This document shows positions 51,127-58,835 of a stretch of DNA of 64,000 nt, piece after piece; position 1 is the stretch's first letter; each line of letters begins with the position of its first letter. The stretch is from Alphaproteobacteria bacterium (GTDB lineage: Bacteria; Pseudomonadota; Alphaproteobacteria; Rhizobiales; Rhizobiaceae). The DNA lies in contig JAHJHT010000002.1 of the NCBI GenBank assembly GCA_018823835.1, forward strand, positions 744,001 to 808,000, read 5' to 3'. The notes beneath the pieces are model-generated. The model searched no databases. It was not told where the DNA came from and saw nothing but the letters and a program-made list of their open reading frames with translations. Both the position numbers and the translations under genes were made by a program.

Positions 51127-51255
51127 GCGCGGAAAGCGCGCTTGACTCGGAAAGTCGGATAGTTACAGACTGGTTTCCCGAACGTCACCGGCTTTGCCGG
51201 GGTCGCCAGTCGGGTAAGCAGCACTGCGTGAGGGACGATGCCGGCAGGAGTTTCC

Positions 51256-52068
51256 ATGCCCCCCAAACTGGGAGTCAAAGGCGCCACCAAGGTGTACAGC
51301 ACCCGTTCCGGTGACCTGCTGGCAATCGACCGCTGTTCGCTCGACATCATGGAAGGCGAGATCGTCTCGATCGTGGGACCGTCCGGCTGCGGCAAGACCA
51401 CACTGCTGTGGTCGATGTCGGGACTGCATGGACTTTCCGCCGGCGAAGTGCAGCTCGACGGCGTGCCGGTGACCGGCCCGAACCCCGATATCAGCATGGT
51501 CTTCCAGGACGCCAACCTGCTGCCCTGGCGCAATCTCGACGCCAACATCAACTTCCCTTTCGAGATCAAGGGCATCAAGCCCGACCGCATCTGGGTCGAC
51601 GAGTTGCTCAACCGTGTCGGCCTCGAGGGTTTTGGCGGCCGCTTCCCGCGCGAGCTTTCCGGCGGCATGCAGCAGCGCGCCGCGCTCGTGCGGGCGCTTT
51701 CCTTCAAGCCTTCCGTGCTCCTGATGGACGAGCCGTTCGGCGCGCTGGACGCCTTCACCCGCGAGGAGATGAACCGGCTGGTCGAGGAAATCTGGCTCGA
51801 CACCAAGATCACCATCGTCCTGATCACCCATTCGATCGAGGAGGCGATCTTCCTGTCGGATCGCGTCGTGGTGCTGAGCCCCCGGCCCGGCCGAGTGGCC
51901 AACATTCACACGGTGCCGTTCGCCCGCCCCCGCTCCCCCGAGATCATGGCCACCAAGGAGGTCTTCGACCTCACCAACGCCATCAAGCAGGAGATCGTCG
52001 GCACGCAGCAGAGCCGCTACGCCGATCGCGACGCTGCGATGGCCGAATCTCTCCCGGCAGCCCAGTGA
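51256..52068 (+). CDS. ABC transporter ATPase, NitT/TauT (SsuB/TauB) family
   Basis: The start is ATG 51256, with AGGAG 5 bases before it (ATG 51238 is possible); 270 residues. Walker A is GPSGCGKTTLLWSMSG, the signature LSGGMQQRAALVRAL, Walker B VLLMDEPFGALDAFTREEM, and the switch His is in LITHSIEEA. This family energises importers of sulfonates, taurine, nitrate, pyrimidine precursors and similar anionic or heterocyclic compounds. It is first in a seven-gene catabolic operon. Confidence 0.9.
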   Translation: MPPKLGVKGATKVYSTRSGDLLAIDRCSLDIMEGEIVSIVGPSGCGKTTLLWSMSGLHGLSAGEVQLDGVPVTGPNPDISMVFQDANLLPWRNLDANINFPFEIKGIKPDRIWVDELLNRVGLEGFGGRFPRELSGGMQQRAALVRALSFKPSVLLMDEPFGALDAFTREEMNRLVEEIWLDTKITIVLITHSIEEAIFLSDRVVVLSPRPGRVANIHTVPFARPRSPEIMATKEVFDLTNAIKQEIVGTQQSRYADRDAAMAESLPAAQ

Positions 52069-52075
52069 GGACGAT

Positions 52076-52921
52076 GTGAGCGAAACCGACGCGATACCGG
52101 TGTTCAAGAGCAAGGCGGACGGCGGCAGCGATGTCGGCATCACCAACATGTCCGCCCTGACCTCGGGTCCCGGCATCAAGTCGGCGGGCGAGGTGTTCGC
52201 GGTGATCCTCGTCGCGGTCATCGTCGTCGGCGGCATGGAGCTCGCCCTCAACATCTTCGACGTGCCGCAATATGTGCTGCCCAAGCCGAGCGAGATCGCC
52301 GTCGCGCTGGTCTACGACTTCCACTTCATCGCGCCGCATCTCGGCCATACGCTGGTCGAACTGTTCGGCGGCTTCGCCATCGGCGCATCGGTCGGCCTCA
52401 TTCTCGCAGCCGTGATCACCCAGTTTCCCTTCGTCGAGAAGATCGTCACGCCCTACATCCTGCTGCTCGTCACGACCCCTATGCTGGCGCTCGTACCGCT
52501 GCTCATCCTGCGCTTCGGCTTCGGCTATGAACCGCGCATCATCGCTGTGGCGCTCGCCTCGGGCCCGATGGTGATGATCAACGCCGCGACCGGCTTCCGC
52601 CGCGTCGACCAGGGCAAGATCGCGCTCGCCCGCTCCTATGGCGCCTCCACGCTGCAGATTTTCTGGAAGATCCGCGCGCCGATGGCGCTGCCGATGATCT
52701 TCGTCGGCCTGATGGTCGGCTCGATCTTCGGGCTGCTGACGGCGGTCGGCGCCGAAATGGTCGGCGGCGGCTTCGGGCTCGGCAACCGGCTGACCTCCTA
52801 CTCGTCGATGATCCAGATGCCGCAGTTCTTCGCGGTCGTCCTGATCCTCTCCATTCTGGGCATTCTCATCTACGTGCTCTTCTTCCTGCTCGGGAAGCGC
52901 TACGCCAGCTGGGAGGCCTGA
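52076..52921 (+). CDS. ABC transporter permease, NitT/TauT (SsuC/TauC) family
   Basis: A 281-residue permease from GTG 52076, with GAGGA 4 bases upstream. Membrane segments start at about residue 40. VPQYVLPKPSEIAVAL is the SsuC-like periplasmic segment, and the EAA loop is ARSYGASTLQIFWKIRAPMALPM. It forms a homodimeric channel with the ATPase upstream and the binding protein downstream. Confidence 0.9.
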   Translation: MSETDAIPVFKSKADGGSDVGITNMSALTSGPGIKSAGEVFAVILVAVIVVGGMELALNIFDVPQYVLPKPSEIAVALVYDFHFIAPHLGHTLVELFGGFAIGASVGLILAAVITQFPFVEKIVTPYILLLVTTPMLALVPLLILRFGFGYEPRIIAVALASGPMVMINAATGFRRVDQGKIALARSYGASTLQIFWKIRAPMALPMIFVGLMVGSIFGLLTAVGAEMVGGGFGLGNRLTSYSSMIQMPQFFAVVLILSILGILIYVLFFLLGKRYASWEA

Positions 52922-52996
52922 TCCAGGACCCGAAGCCTGCTGGAGCCGGCGCCGGGAAAGCAACTATCGGAACGTCCAACATAAAGGGGAAAAGCT

Positions 52997-54157
52997 ATGA
53001 TCAGGAACTTCATGTCGGGCGGCCTCAGCCGCCGCACCTTCCTCCAGGTCTCCGCCGCGGGCGTCGTCAGCGCGACCGCGCTCGGCACGCGCGGCGCGAG
53101 CGCCGAGCCCTATTCCAAGTTCACCTGGATCTCGCCGCGCGGCACGCTCGAAGTGCTCGACGACTACCCCTACTGGATCGGCAAGAAGATGGGCTATTTC
53201 GACGACCTCGGCGTCGAGGCCGACATGCAGCCCGGTCCCTCGGACGGCACGGCGACCGTCAAGTTTGTCGATGTCGGCCAGGCCGACATGGGCTTTCCGT
53301 CGCCCGGCGTGTTCTCGTTCGCGCTGGAGAACGGCATGAAGCTGAAGTCCGCCTTCCACATGGGCGCGCTCGACACGTTCAGCCTTGCCTTCCGCAAGGG
53401 CGAAGGCACCAACGACCTGAAGACCCTCGAGGGCAAGACCATCCTGCTCGGCTCGGCTGCCTGGCAGTCGATCGTCGACCCGATGCTCGCCGTCCAGGGC
53501 GTTGACGTCACGAAGGTCAAGTATGTCGAAGCCGGCTGGCCCACCTGGGCAACCGCGCTGAAGGCCGGCCAGGGCGATGCAGCTCTCGGCTGGGAAGGAC
53601 TGCGCGCCGAATGGATCGGCACCGGGCTCGACTTCGAGTACTGGCTCGGCGTCAAGAAGTCGCCGCTCTTTGCCAACACCTTCGTGGTGCGTGCTGCCGA
53701 CGTTGACGACCCCGAAAGGAAGGCCTTCCTCGACAAGTATCTGCGCGGCTGGGCGATGGGTCTCGAGTTCGGCTACCAGAACCCCCGCGCCGCGGTGGAA
53801 GCCGTGTTCGAGCAGTTCCCGACACTTGCCACCAACATCGGGCCGGAACTCGGCACCACGTCGATCCTGCAGCAGATCGCCGTATTCCGCGGCGACATGG
53901 ACAAGCGCGCCGGCTGGGGCGACCACGACATGACGGCCTGGCAGACCTTCTTCGACCAGATCCACGAGCTCGGCCAGATCTCCAATCCGGTCAAGGCGGA
54001 AGACGTCTGCACCAATGCCTGCATTGCGGCCGCCAACGATTTCGACCATGCCAAGGTCAAGGCCGACGCAGACGGCTACAAGCTCAGCGATGCGTTCGCG
54101 GCGATAGACGTCGATAACGTCAAGGCGCATCTCTACGACCAGGCCGTGCCGGGCTGA
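52997..54157 (+). CDS. ABC transporter substrate-binding protein, NMT1/TauA family, Tat-type signal
   Basis: A 386-residue exported protein. The twin-arginine motif LSRRTFLQVSAAG is followed by a hydrophobic core and a cleavage region near RGASAEP. The fold includes the NMT1-type segments DDYPYWIGKKMGYFDDLGVEADMQP, VDVGQADMGFPSPGV and LKTLEGKTILLGS. The ligand is unknown; enzymes downstream point to a sugar-like or amide-bearing compound. A 24-base perfect palindrome follows the gene. Confidence 0.88.
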   Translation: MIRNFMSGGLSRRTFLQVSAAGVVSATALGTRGASAEPYSKFTWISPRGTLEVLDDYPYWIGKKMGYFDDLGVEADMQPGPSDGTATVKFVDVGQADMGFPSPGVFSFALENGMKLKSAFHMGALDTFSLAFRKGEGTNDLKTLEGKTILLGSAAWQSIVDPMLAVQGVDVTKVKYVEAGWPTWATALKAGQGDAALGWEGLRAEWIGTGLDFEYWLGVKKSPLFANTFVVRAADVDDPERKAFLDKYLRGWAMGLEFGYQNPRAAVEAVFEQFPTLATNIGPELGTTSILQQIAVFRGDMDKRAGWGDHDMTAWQTFFDQIHELGQISNPVKAEDVCTNACIAAANDFDHAKVKADADGYKLSDAFAAIDVDNVKAHLYDQAVPG

Positions 54158-54181
54158 CGGGCCTGCCGGACTAGGGAAAAT

Positions 54182-54205
54182 GCGGGCGGCGCATGCGCCG
54201 CCCGC
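54182..54205 (+). terminator. Perfect 24-base GC palindrome after the binding-protein gene
   Basis: Each 12-base arm (GCGGGCGGCGCA and its complement) is perfectly complementary, 24 bases after the binding-protein stop and 32 before the next start. It probably acts as an attenuator or mRNA 3' protector within the operon. There is no T-run. Confidence 0.6.
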
Positions 54206-54237
54206 CACTGACAGACAAGCATCACAGGGAGGGCATC

Positions 54238-55323
54238 ATGCCTGACAAGGTAAGAGTATTGGTCGTCGGGCTCGGCAACATGGGCGCCTCCCACGCAAGC
54301 GCCTATCACCGCAACCCGGGCTTCGAGATCGTCGGGCTGATGAGCCGTTCGATCAAGTCGAAGCCGATCCCGGACGAGCTCAAGGGATATCCGCTGTTCG
54401 AGGACTATGAAGAGGCGCTCGCGGCCACCAAGCCGGACGCGGTTTCGATCAATTCATGGCCGAACACGCATGCCGAATACGCCATCAAGGCGATCAATGC
54501 CGGCGCGCATGTCTTCATGGAAAAGCCGCTGGCCACCAACATCGCCGATGCTCAGGCAGTGGTGAAGCTGGCGCGGGAAAAGAACAAGAAGCTGGTGCTC
54601 GGCTATATCCTGCGTGTGCACCCGAGCTGGATCAAGTTCATCGAACTCGGGCAGACGCTGGGCAAGCCGCTGGTGATGCGGCTCAACCTGAACCAGCAGA
54701 GCAACGGTCCGGCCTGGGCCTGGCACAAGAACCTGATCGACTCGCTGATCCCGATCGTCGACTGCGGCGTGCATTATGTCGACGTGATGTGCCAGCTGAC
54801 CGGCGCCAAGCCGGTGCGGGTGCACGGCATCGGCGCAAAACTCTGGGCGGAAGCCGACAAGCAGAATTACGGCCACCTCCACGTCACCTTCGACGACGGA
54901 TCGGTCGGCTGGTATGAGGCCGGCTGGGGCCCGATGATGAGCGAGGAAGCCTTCTTCGTGAAGGATGTCGTGGGGCCGAAGGGAGCGGTCTCGATCGTGG
55001 CCGGCCATTCCGAAGGCAAGGACCAGCTCGAGGACATCTCAGACTCCGCCGACATCGACCGCCACACCAAGACCGACGCGATCCGCTACCACCACGCAGA
55101 GGTCGGTCCGGACAAGAACTTCGTCAAGAAGGACGAGATGTTCAACATGACCGACGAGCCGGGGCACCAGGAGCTCTGCGACCGCGAACAGGCGTTCTTC
55201 CTGAAGGCCATAAAGGAGGATCTCGACCTCACCGAGTCCATGGATGCCGCGGTGAACAGCCTGCGCATCGTGCTGGCAGCCGAGCAGTCGATCAACGAAA
55301 AGCGGGTCGTCGAGCTGGACTGA
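54238..55323 (+). CDS. Gfo/Idh/MocA-family oxidoreductase
   Basis: The start is ATG 54238 with AGGGAGG upstream; 361 residues. The N-terminal NAD-binding domain has VLVVGLGNMGASHASAY and the conserved MEKPLATN (Lys-Pro motif), and the C-terminal GFO_IDH_MocA_C domain includes DCGVHYVDVMCQLTGA. Enzymes of this family oxidise or reduce sugars, inositols and related polyols. In this operon it is paired with a metallohydrolase, an unknown protein and an SDR, under an RpiR regulator. This suggests catabolism of a substituted sugar or cyclitol (inference). Confidence 0.88.
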   Translation: MPDKVRVLVVGLGNMGASHASAYHRNPGFEIVGLMSRSIKSKPIPDELKGYPLFEDYEEALAATKPDAVSINSWPNTHAEYAIKAINAGAHVFMEKPLATNIADAQAVVKLAREKNKKLVLGYILRVHPSWIKFIELGQTLGKPLVMRLNLNQQSNGPAWAWHKNLIDSLIPIVDCGVHYVDVMCQLTGAKPVRVHGIGAKLWAEADKQNYGHLHVTFDDGSVGWYEAGWGPMMSEEAFFVKDVVGPKGAVSIVAGHSEGKDQLEDISDSADIDRHTKTDAIRYHHAEVGPDKNFVKKDEMFNMTDEPGHQELCDREQAFFLKAIKEDLDLTESMDAAVNSLRIVLAAEQSINEKRVVELD

Positions 55324-55339
55324 GCGGCCTCGCACCCAG

Positions 55340-55369
55340 CCATGGACGGTCCGACCGGGCCGTCCATGG
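55340..55369 (+). terminator. Intra-operon hairpin between oxidoreductase and metallohydrolase genes
   Basis: A perfect 10-base stem, CCATGGACGG at 55340-55349 and its complement at 55360-55369, with a 10-base loop. It starts 17 bases after the oxidoreductase stop. No T-run is present, so it is more likely an attenuator or stabiliser than a full terminator. Confidence 0.5.
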
Positions 55370-55394
55370 AGACCTGAACAACCGGAGAAATTCG

Positions 55395-56609
55395 ATGAGT
55401 CAGCCGGCAGCCGCACAAGGCTACGATCTGGTCTTGACGGGCGGTCGCGTCCTCGATGAGCGAAACGGCATCGACGCCGTGACGGACGTCGCCATCTCCG
55501 GGGGAAAGATCGCCGCCGTGGGTGCTTCCCTCGCAGCCGCGGGCCGTGTGGTCGAGGACGTTGGCGGGGCCATCGTGGCGCCCGGCCTCATCGACATCCA
55601 CACCCATGTCTATCACAAGGCGACGTCGCTCAGCGTCGATCCGGGCTTCATTGCGCGGCGCTCGGCGCTGACCACCATGGTCGATGCGGGCAGTGCGGGC
55701 GCCGGCAACTTTGACGGCTTCCGCGACTATGTGATGCAGCACTCGCCCTACCGCATATTCGCGTTCCTCAACGTTTCCTTCCCCGGCATATTCGGCTTCG
55801 ACAAGGGCGTTTCGCTGGGCGAGGCGCGGCTGCGCGAAATGCTGCCGGTGGACCGCTGCGTCGCCAAGATCGAGGCCAACCGCGACCGCATCGTGGGCGT
55901 GAAGGTCCGCATCGGCGGACCGGTGACCGGCGACCTCGGGCTGGGCGCGCTCGAGGCTGCGCTGGAGGCGGCCAACGCCGTCGACCTGCCCCTGATGACG
56001 CATATCGGCACCGCGCCGCCGAGCTATGCGGACGTCGTCTCGATGCTGCGTCCGGGCGACATCCTCACCCATTGCTTCCGGCCGGAGCCCAATTCCGCGC
56101 TCGGCGCGGACCGCCGGATCATGAAGGAAGTGCGCGCCGCACGCGAACGCGGCGTCCTGTTCGACATCGCGCACGGCATGGGCGCCTTCGGTTACGAGAC
56201 GACCGAGCAGGCGCTCAGCGAAGGCTTTCAGCCCGACCTGATCTCGTCGGACGTCCATGTGATCGCCGTCGAGGGACCGGGCTATGACCTGCTGCACACG
56301 ATGAGCAAGTTGCTGAATTGCGGCCTGTCCCTGCCCGATGTCGTCGGCATGTCGGCGAACCGCCCGGCACTCGCCATGCGCCATCCCGAACTCGGCCATC
56401 TCGGTGTCGGCGCGCCAGCCGATATCACCGTGCTGCGCCAGGTCGACAGCGACTATGTCTTCGAAGACGTGGTCGGAACAACCCGGCAGGGTTCGACCCT
56501 GTTGCAGCCGGTCGCCGTCTATCTGGACGGCAGGGCGATGGAGGTGAGCCGCCGCCCGTTCGAGGAACCGTTTGTGCTTTCCGGCCATGCCAGCCACGAT
56601 CATCGCTGA
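55395..56609 (+). CDS. Amidohydrolase/deacetylase-type metallohydrolase
   Basis: A 404-residue amidohydrolase-superfamily protein. The first metal motif is IDIHTH (near 70), VGVKVRIGG supplies the probable carboxylated Lys, and further ligands appear as LMTHIG, DILTHCF and ISSDVH. It belongs with the dihydroorotase-like group that includes Agrobacterium Atu3266-type deacetylases and hydrolyses an amide or ester bond. No signal peptide, so it acts in the cytoplasm. It is 71 bases after the oxidoreductase across a hairpin. Confidence 0.85.
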   Translation: MSQPAAAQGYDLVLTGGRVLDERNGIDAVTDVAISGGKIAAVGASLAAAGRVVEDVGGAIVAPGLIDIHTHVYHKATSLSVDPGFIARRSALTTMVDAGSAGAGNFDGFRDYVMQHSPYRIFAFLNVSFPGIFGFDKGVSLGEARLREMLPVDRCVAKIEANRDRIVGVKVRIGGPVTGDLGLGALEAALEAANAVDLPLMTHIGTAPPSYADVVSMLRPGDILTHCFRPEPNSALGADRRIMKEVRAARERGVLFDIAHGMGAFGYETTEQALSEGFQPDLISSDVHVIAVEGPGYDLLHTMSKLLNCGLSLPDVVGMSANRPALAMRHPELGHLGVGAPADITVLRQVDSDYVFEDVVGTTRQGSTLLQPVAVYLDGRAMEVSRRPFEEPFVLSGHASHDHR

Positions 56610-56624
56610 ACCGGGGCAAACCGC

Positions 56625-57803
56625 ATGAGCTACAAGGCCATCTACACCTATGCCTGGGACCTCGCAGAGACAGGGGTCGTCGCTGCCGCGGACGAATTCC
56701 GCGCGCTCGGCCTCGACACGGTGACGATGGCCGGCAGCTACCATGCCGGCAAGTTCATGCGGCCGCACGGCAAGGCCGGCAAGGTCTATTTCCCCGACGA
56801 CGGCACGGTCTATTTCAGGGCCGACCCGTCGCGCTACGGCGCGATCAAGCCGGTCGCCAGCCAACTGGTCGGCGAACGCGACATGATGCAGGAGCTCGTC
56901 GATGCAAGCGGCATGGCCGTAAACGCCTGGCTGGTGCTGCTGCACAATACGCGGCTCGGCATCGCCAACCCCGACGCCGTCGTGCGCAACGCCTTCGGCG
57001 ATCCATACCACTACAGTCTCTGTCCGTCGGCGCCGCAAGCCCGTGCCTATGCCGTCGGACTCGCCCGCGACGTCACCGAGACATACCCGGTCAGCGGCAT
57101 CACGCTGGAATCGCCGGGCTTCGCGCCCTATGCGCACGGCTTCCACCACGAGTTCGCACTGATGAAGTCGAACGCATGGCTGGAAAACCGGCTCGGTCTC
57201 TGCTTCTGCAACCACTGCATCGCCGGTGCGGAAAAAGCCGGCATCGACGCCCGCCGCCTCAAGGCTGAAACCGCCGCTGATATCGAGGCCTATCTCGACA
57301 GCGACATCGACTACCCGGCCGACATGGCCGAGGCCTTCTGGCGCGCCGACGTCGCCGCCGACGGCGACCTGCGCCGCTTCATCGATTTCCGCAGCGGAGT
57401 CGTGACCTCGCTCGTCGGCGAAATCCGCTCGGCCGTCCGCAAGGACGCCAATGTCGCCGTCATCCCGTCGGTCGCGCGACCGACGGCCGGCGCCTGGTAC
57501 GAAGGCAGCGATCTCGCCGCGCTGGCCGGCAGCGCGGGCATCATCGAAGCCTGCTTCTACGAACCCGACGCGATGCGGGTTAAGGCCGACCTCTTCGACA
57601 TCAGCCGTCGGCTGAAGGGTGCCGGCAAATTGCGCGGGATCCTGCGCCCGTCGCACCCCGACCTTTCCAGCAAGCGCGAGTTTCTTGCCGCGGTCGCGGC
57701 ACTGCGCGAGGGCGGCGTGGACGAACTCGCCTTCTACAATTGGGGCCACCTCCGACGCGCCAACCTCGCCTGGATCGGCGAAGCCTTGCGGGGAACCTCA
57801 TGA
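56625..57803 (+). CDS. Uncharacterised protein, TIM-barrel glycosidase-like, with CxxC motif
   Basis: A 392-residue cytoplasmic protein that I do not recognise as a named family. The opening AIYTYAWDLAETGVVAAADEFRALGLDTVTMAGSYHAGKF and alternating strand-helix pattern resemble TIM-barrel proteins related to family 10-type glycosidase-like proteins. A mid-protein LCFCNHCIAGAEKAGID segment holds three cysteines (CFC-x2-C pattern) that could bind metal. An acidic GITLESPGF segment may hold a catalytic Glu. It overlaps the following SDR by 4 bases and follows the metallohydrolase by 15, so it is an integral part of the pathway. A carbohydrate-processing role is a guess. Confidence 0.75.
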   Translation: MSYKAIYTYAWDLAETGVVAAADEFRALGLDTVTMAGSYHAGKFMRPHGKAGKVYFPDDGTVYFRADPSRYGAIKPVASQLVGERDMMQELVDASGMAVNAWLVLLHNTRLGIANPDAVVRNAFGDPYHYSLCPSAPQARAYAVGLARDVTETYPVSGITLESPGFAPYAHGFHHEFALMKSNAWLENRLGLCFCNHCIAGAEKAGIDARRLKAETAADIEAYLDSDIDYPADMAEAFWRADVAADGDLRRFIDFRSGVVTSLVGEIRSAVRKDANVAVIPSVARPTAGAWYEGSDLAALAGSAGIIEACFYEPDAMRVKADLFDISRRLKGAGKLRGILRPSHPDLSSKREFLAAVAALREGGVDELAFYNWGHLRRANLAWIGEALRGTS

Positions 57804-58579
57804 GCGGACAGTTTGCCGGCAAAACGGTAGCCATCACGGGAGCCGCCGGCGGCATTGGCCAATGGCTCTGCCGCTTCTTTGGCGCGGAGGGCGCCACCAT
57901 TGCGGCGCTTGACCGGAGCGACAGGGTGAACGAGCTCGTCGGCCTGCTCGGCAAGGACGGGATCGAGGTAAGGCCCGCCATCGCCGACATTGCCGACGCC
58001 GACCAGGTCAAGGCAGCGTTCGAACGCTTCGGCGAGGTGCATCTCCTGATCAACAATGCCGGCGTCTCCAGCCACCCGACGCTGGCGGCAACCGATCCGG
58101 CGGGCTGGGCCGCCGACGTGGCTGCCAATCTCAACGGCGCCTATGCCTGTGCGCACGCGGTGCTGCCGCAAATGGTGAAACGGCGTTCAGGCAGCATCGT
58201 CAGCGTCGGTTCGGTCAACGGACTGTCGGCGCTCGGCGATCCCGCCTACAGCGCCGCCAAGGCCGGCATCATCGCCATGACCAAGGCCATCGCGCTCGAA
58301 TATGGCCGCTACGGCATCCGCGCCAACTGCGTGCTGCCCGGCACGGTGCGCACGCCGATCTGGGACCAGCGCAAAGCCAAGGATCCCGACGTGCTGAAAC
58401 AGCTCGAGCGGTGGTATCCGCTCGGTCGCATCGTCGAGCCGGACGAGGTCGCGCGGGTCATCGCCTTCCTCGCCTCCGACGCAGCGAGCGCCGTGACGGG
58501 CGTCGCTCTCCCGGTCGATTGCGGGCTGACCGCCGGCAACATCGTCATGGCGCGCGAGCTGACGGTCGAGGATTTCTAG
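57800..58579 (+). CDS. Short-chain dehydrogenase/reductase
   Basis: The start is ATG 57800, overlapping the upstream stop (ATGA); 259 residues. The cofactor motif is TGAAGGIG, then NNAG, and the catalytic set falls at SVGSVNG and YSAAKAG. It ends with VTGVALPVDCGLTAGN. It is the last gene of the RpiR-linked operon and probably oxidises an alcohol intermediate. The substrate is not known. Confidence 0.86.
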   Translation: MSGQFAGKTVAITGAAGGIGQWLCRFFGAEGATIAALDRSDRVNELVGLLGKDGIEVRPAIADIADADQVKAAFERFGEVHLLINNAGVSSHPTLAATDPAGWAADVAANLNGAYACAHAVLPQMVKRRSGSIVSVGSVNGLSALGDPAYSAAKAGIIAMTKAIALEYGRYGIRANCVLPGTVRTPIWDQRKAKDPDVLKQLERWYPLGRIVEPDEVARVIAFLASDAASAVTGVALPVDCGLTAGNIVMARELTVEDF

Positions 58580-58835
58580 TTCCTGAACCGGGCGTGCCGA
58601 ACCATCCGCCTTCCGAACCGCGGACCGGACCGCCCACGCTTGCCGGCCTGCGCGAAAAGGTGGAAGATCGGTGCCGACACCGTGGCACCGAGGCGCCTGG
58701 TGGCGTGCCCGGGCCTGCGGTATTGTCGATCATCGTGCGTTTCCGCAACCGCCGACAGCCCCAAAACTGGACAACCGGGACCAATCCGGCTGTGCGGTGA
58801 CATGCATCTGGTAAGAAGCGGCCGGATACCAGTCG

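Noticed and set aside
55086..57749. An 887-codon open frame on the minus strand opposite the Gfo/Idh and metallohydrolase genes
   Set aside because: It is the reverse-frame shadow of genes with intact family motifs and has no domain of its own.
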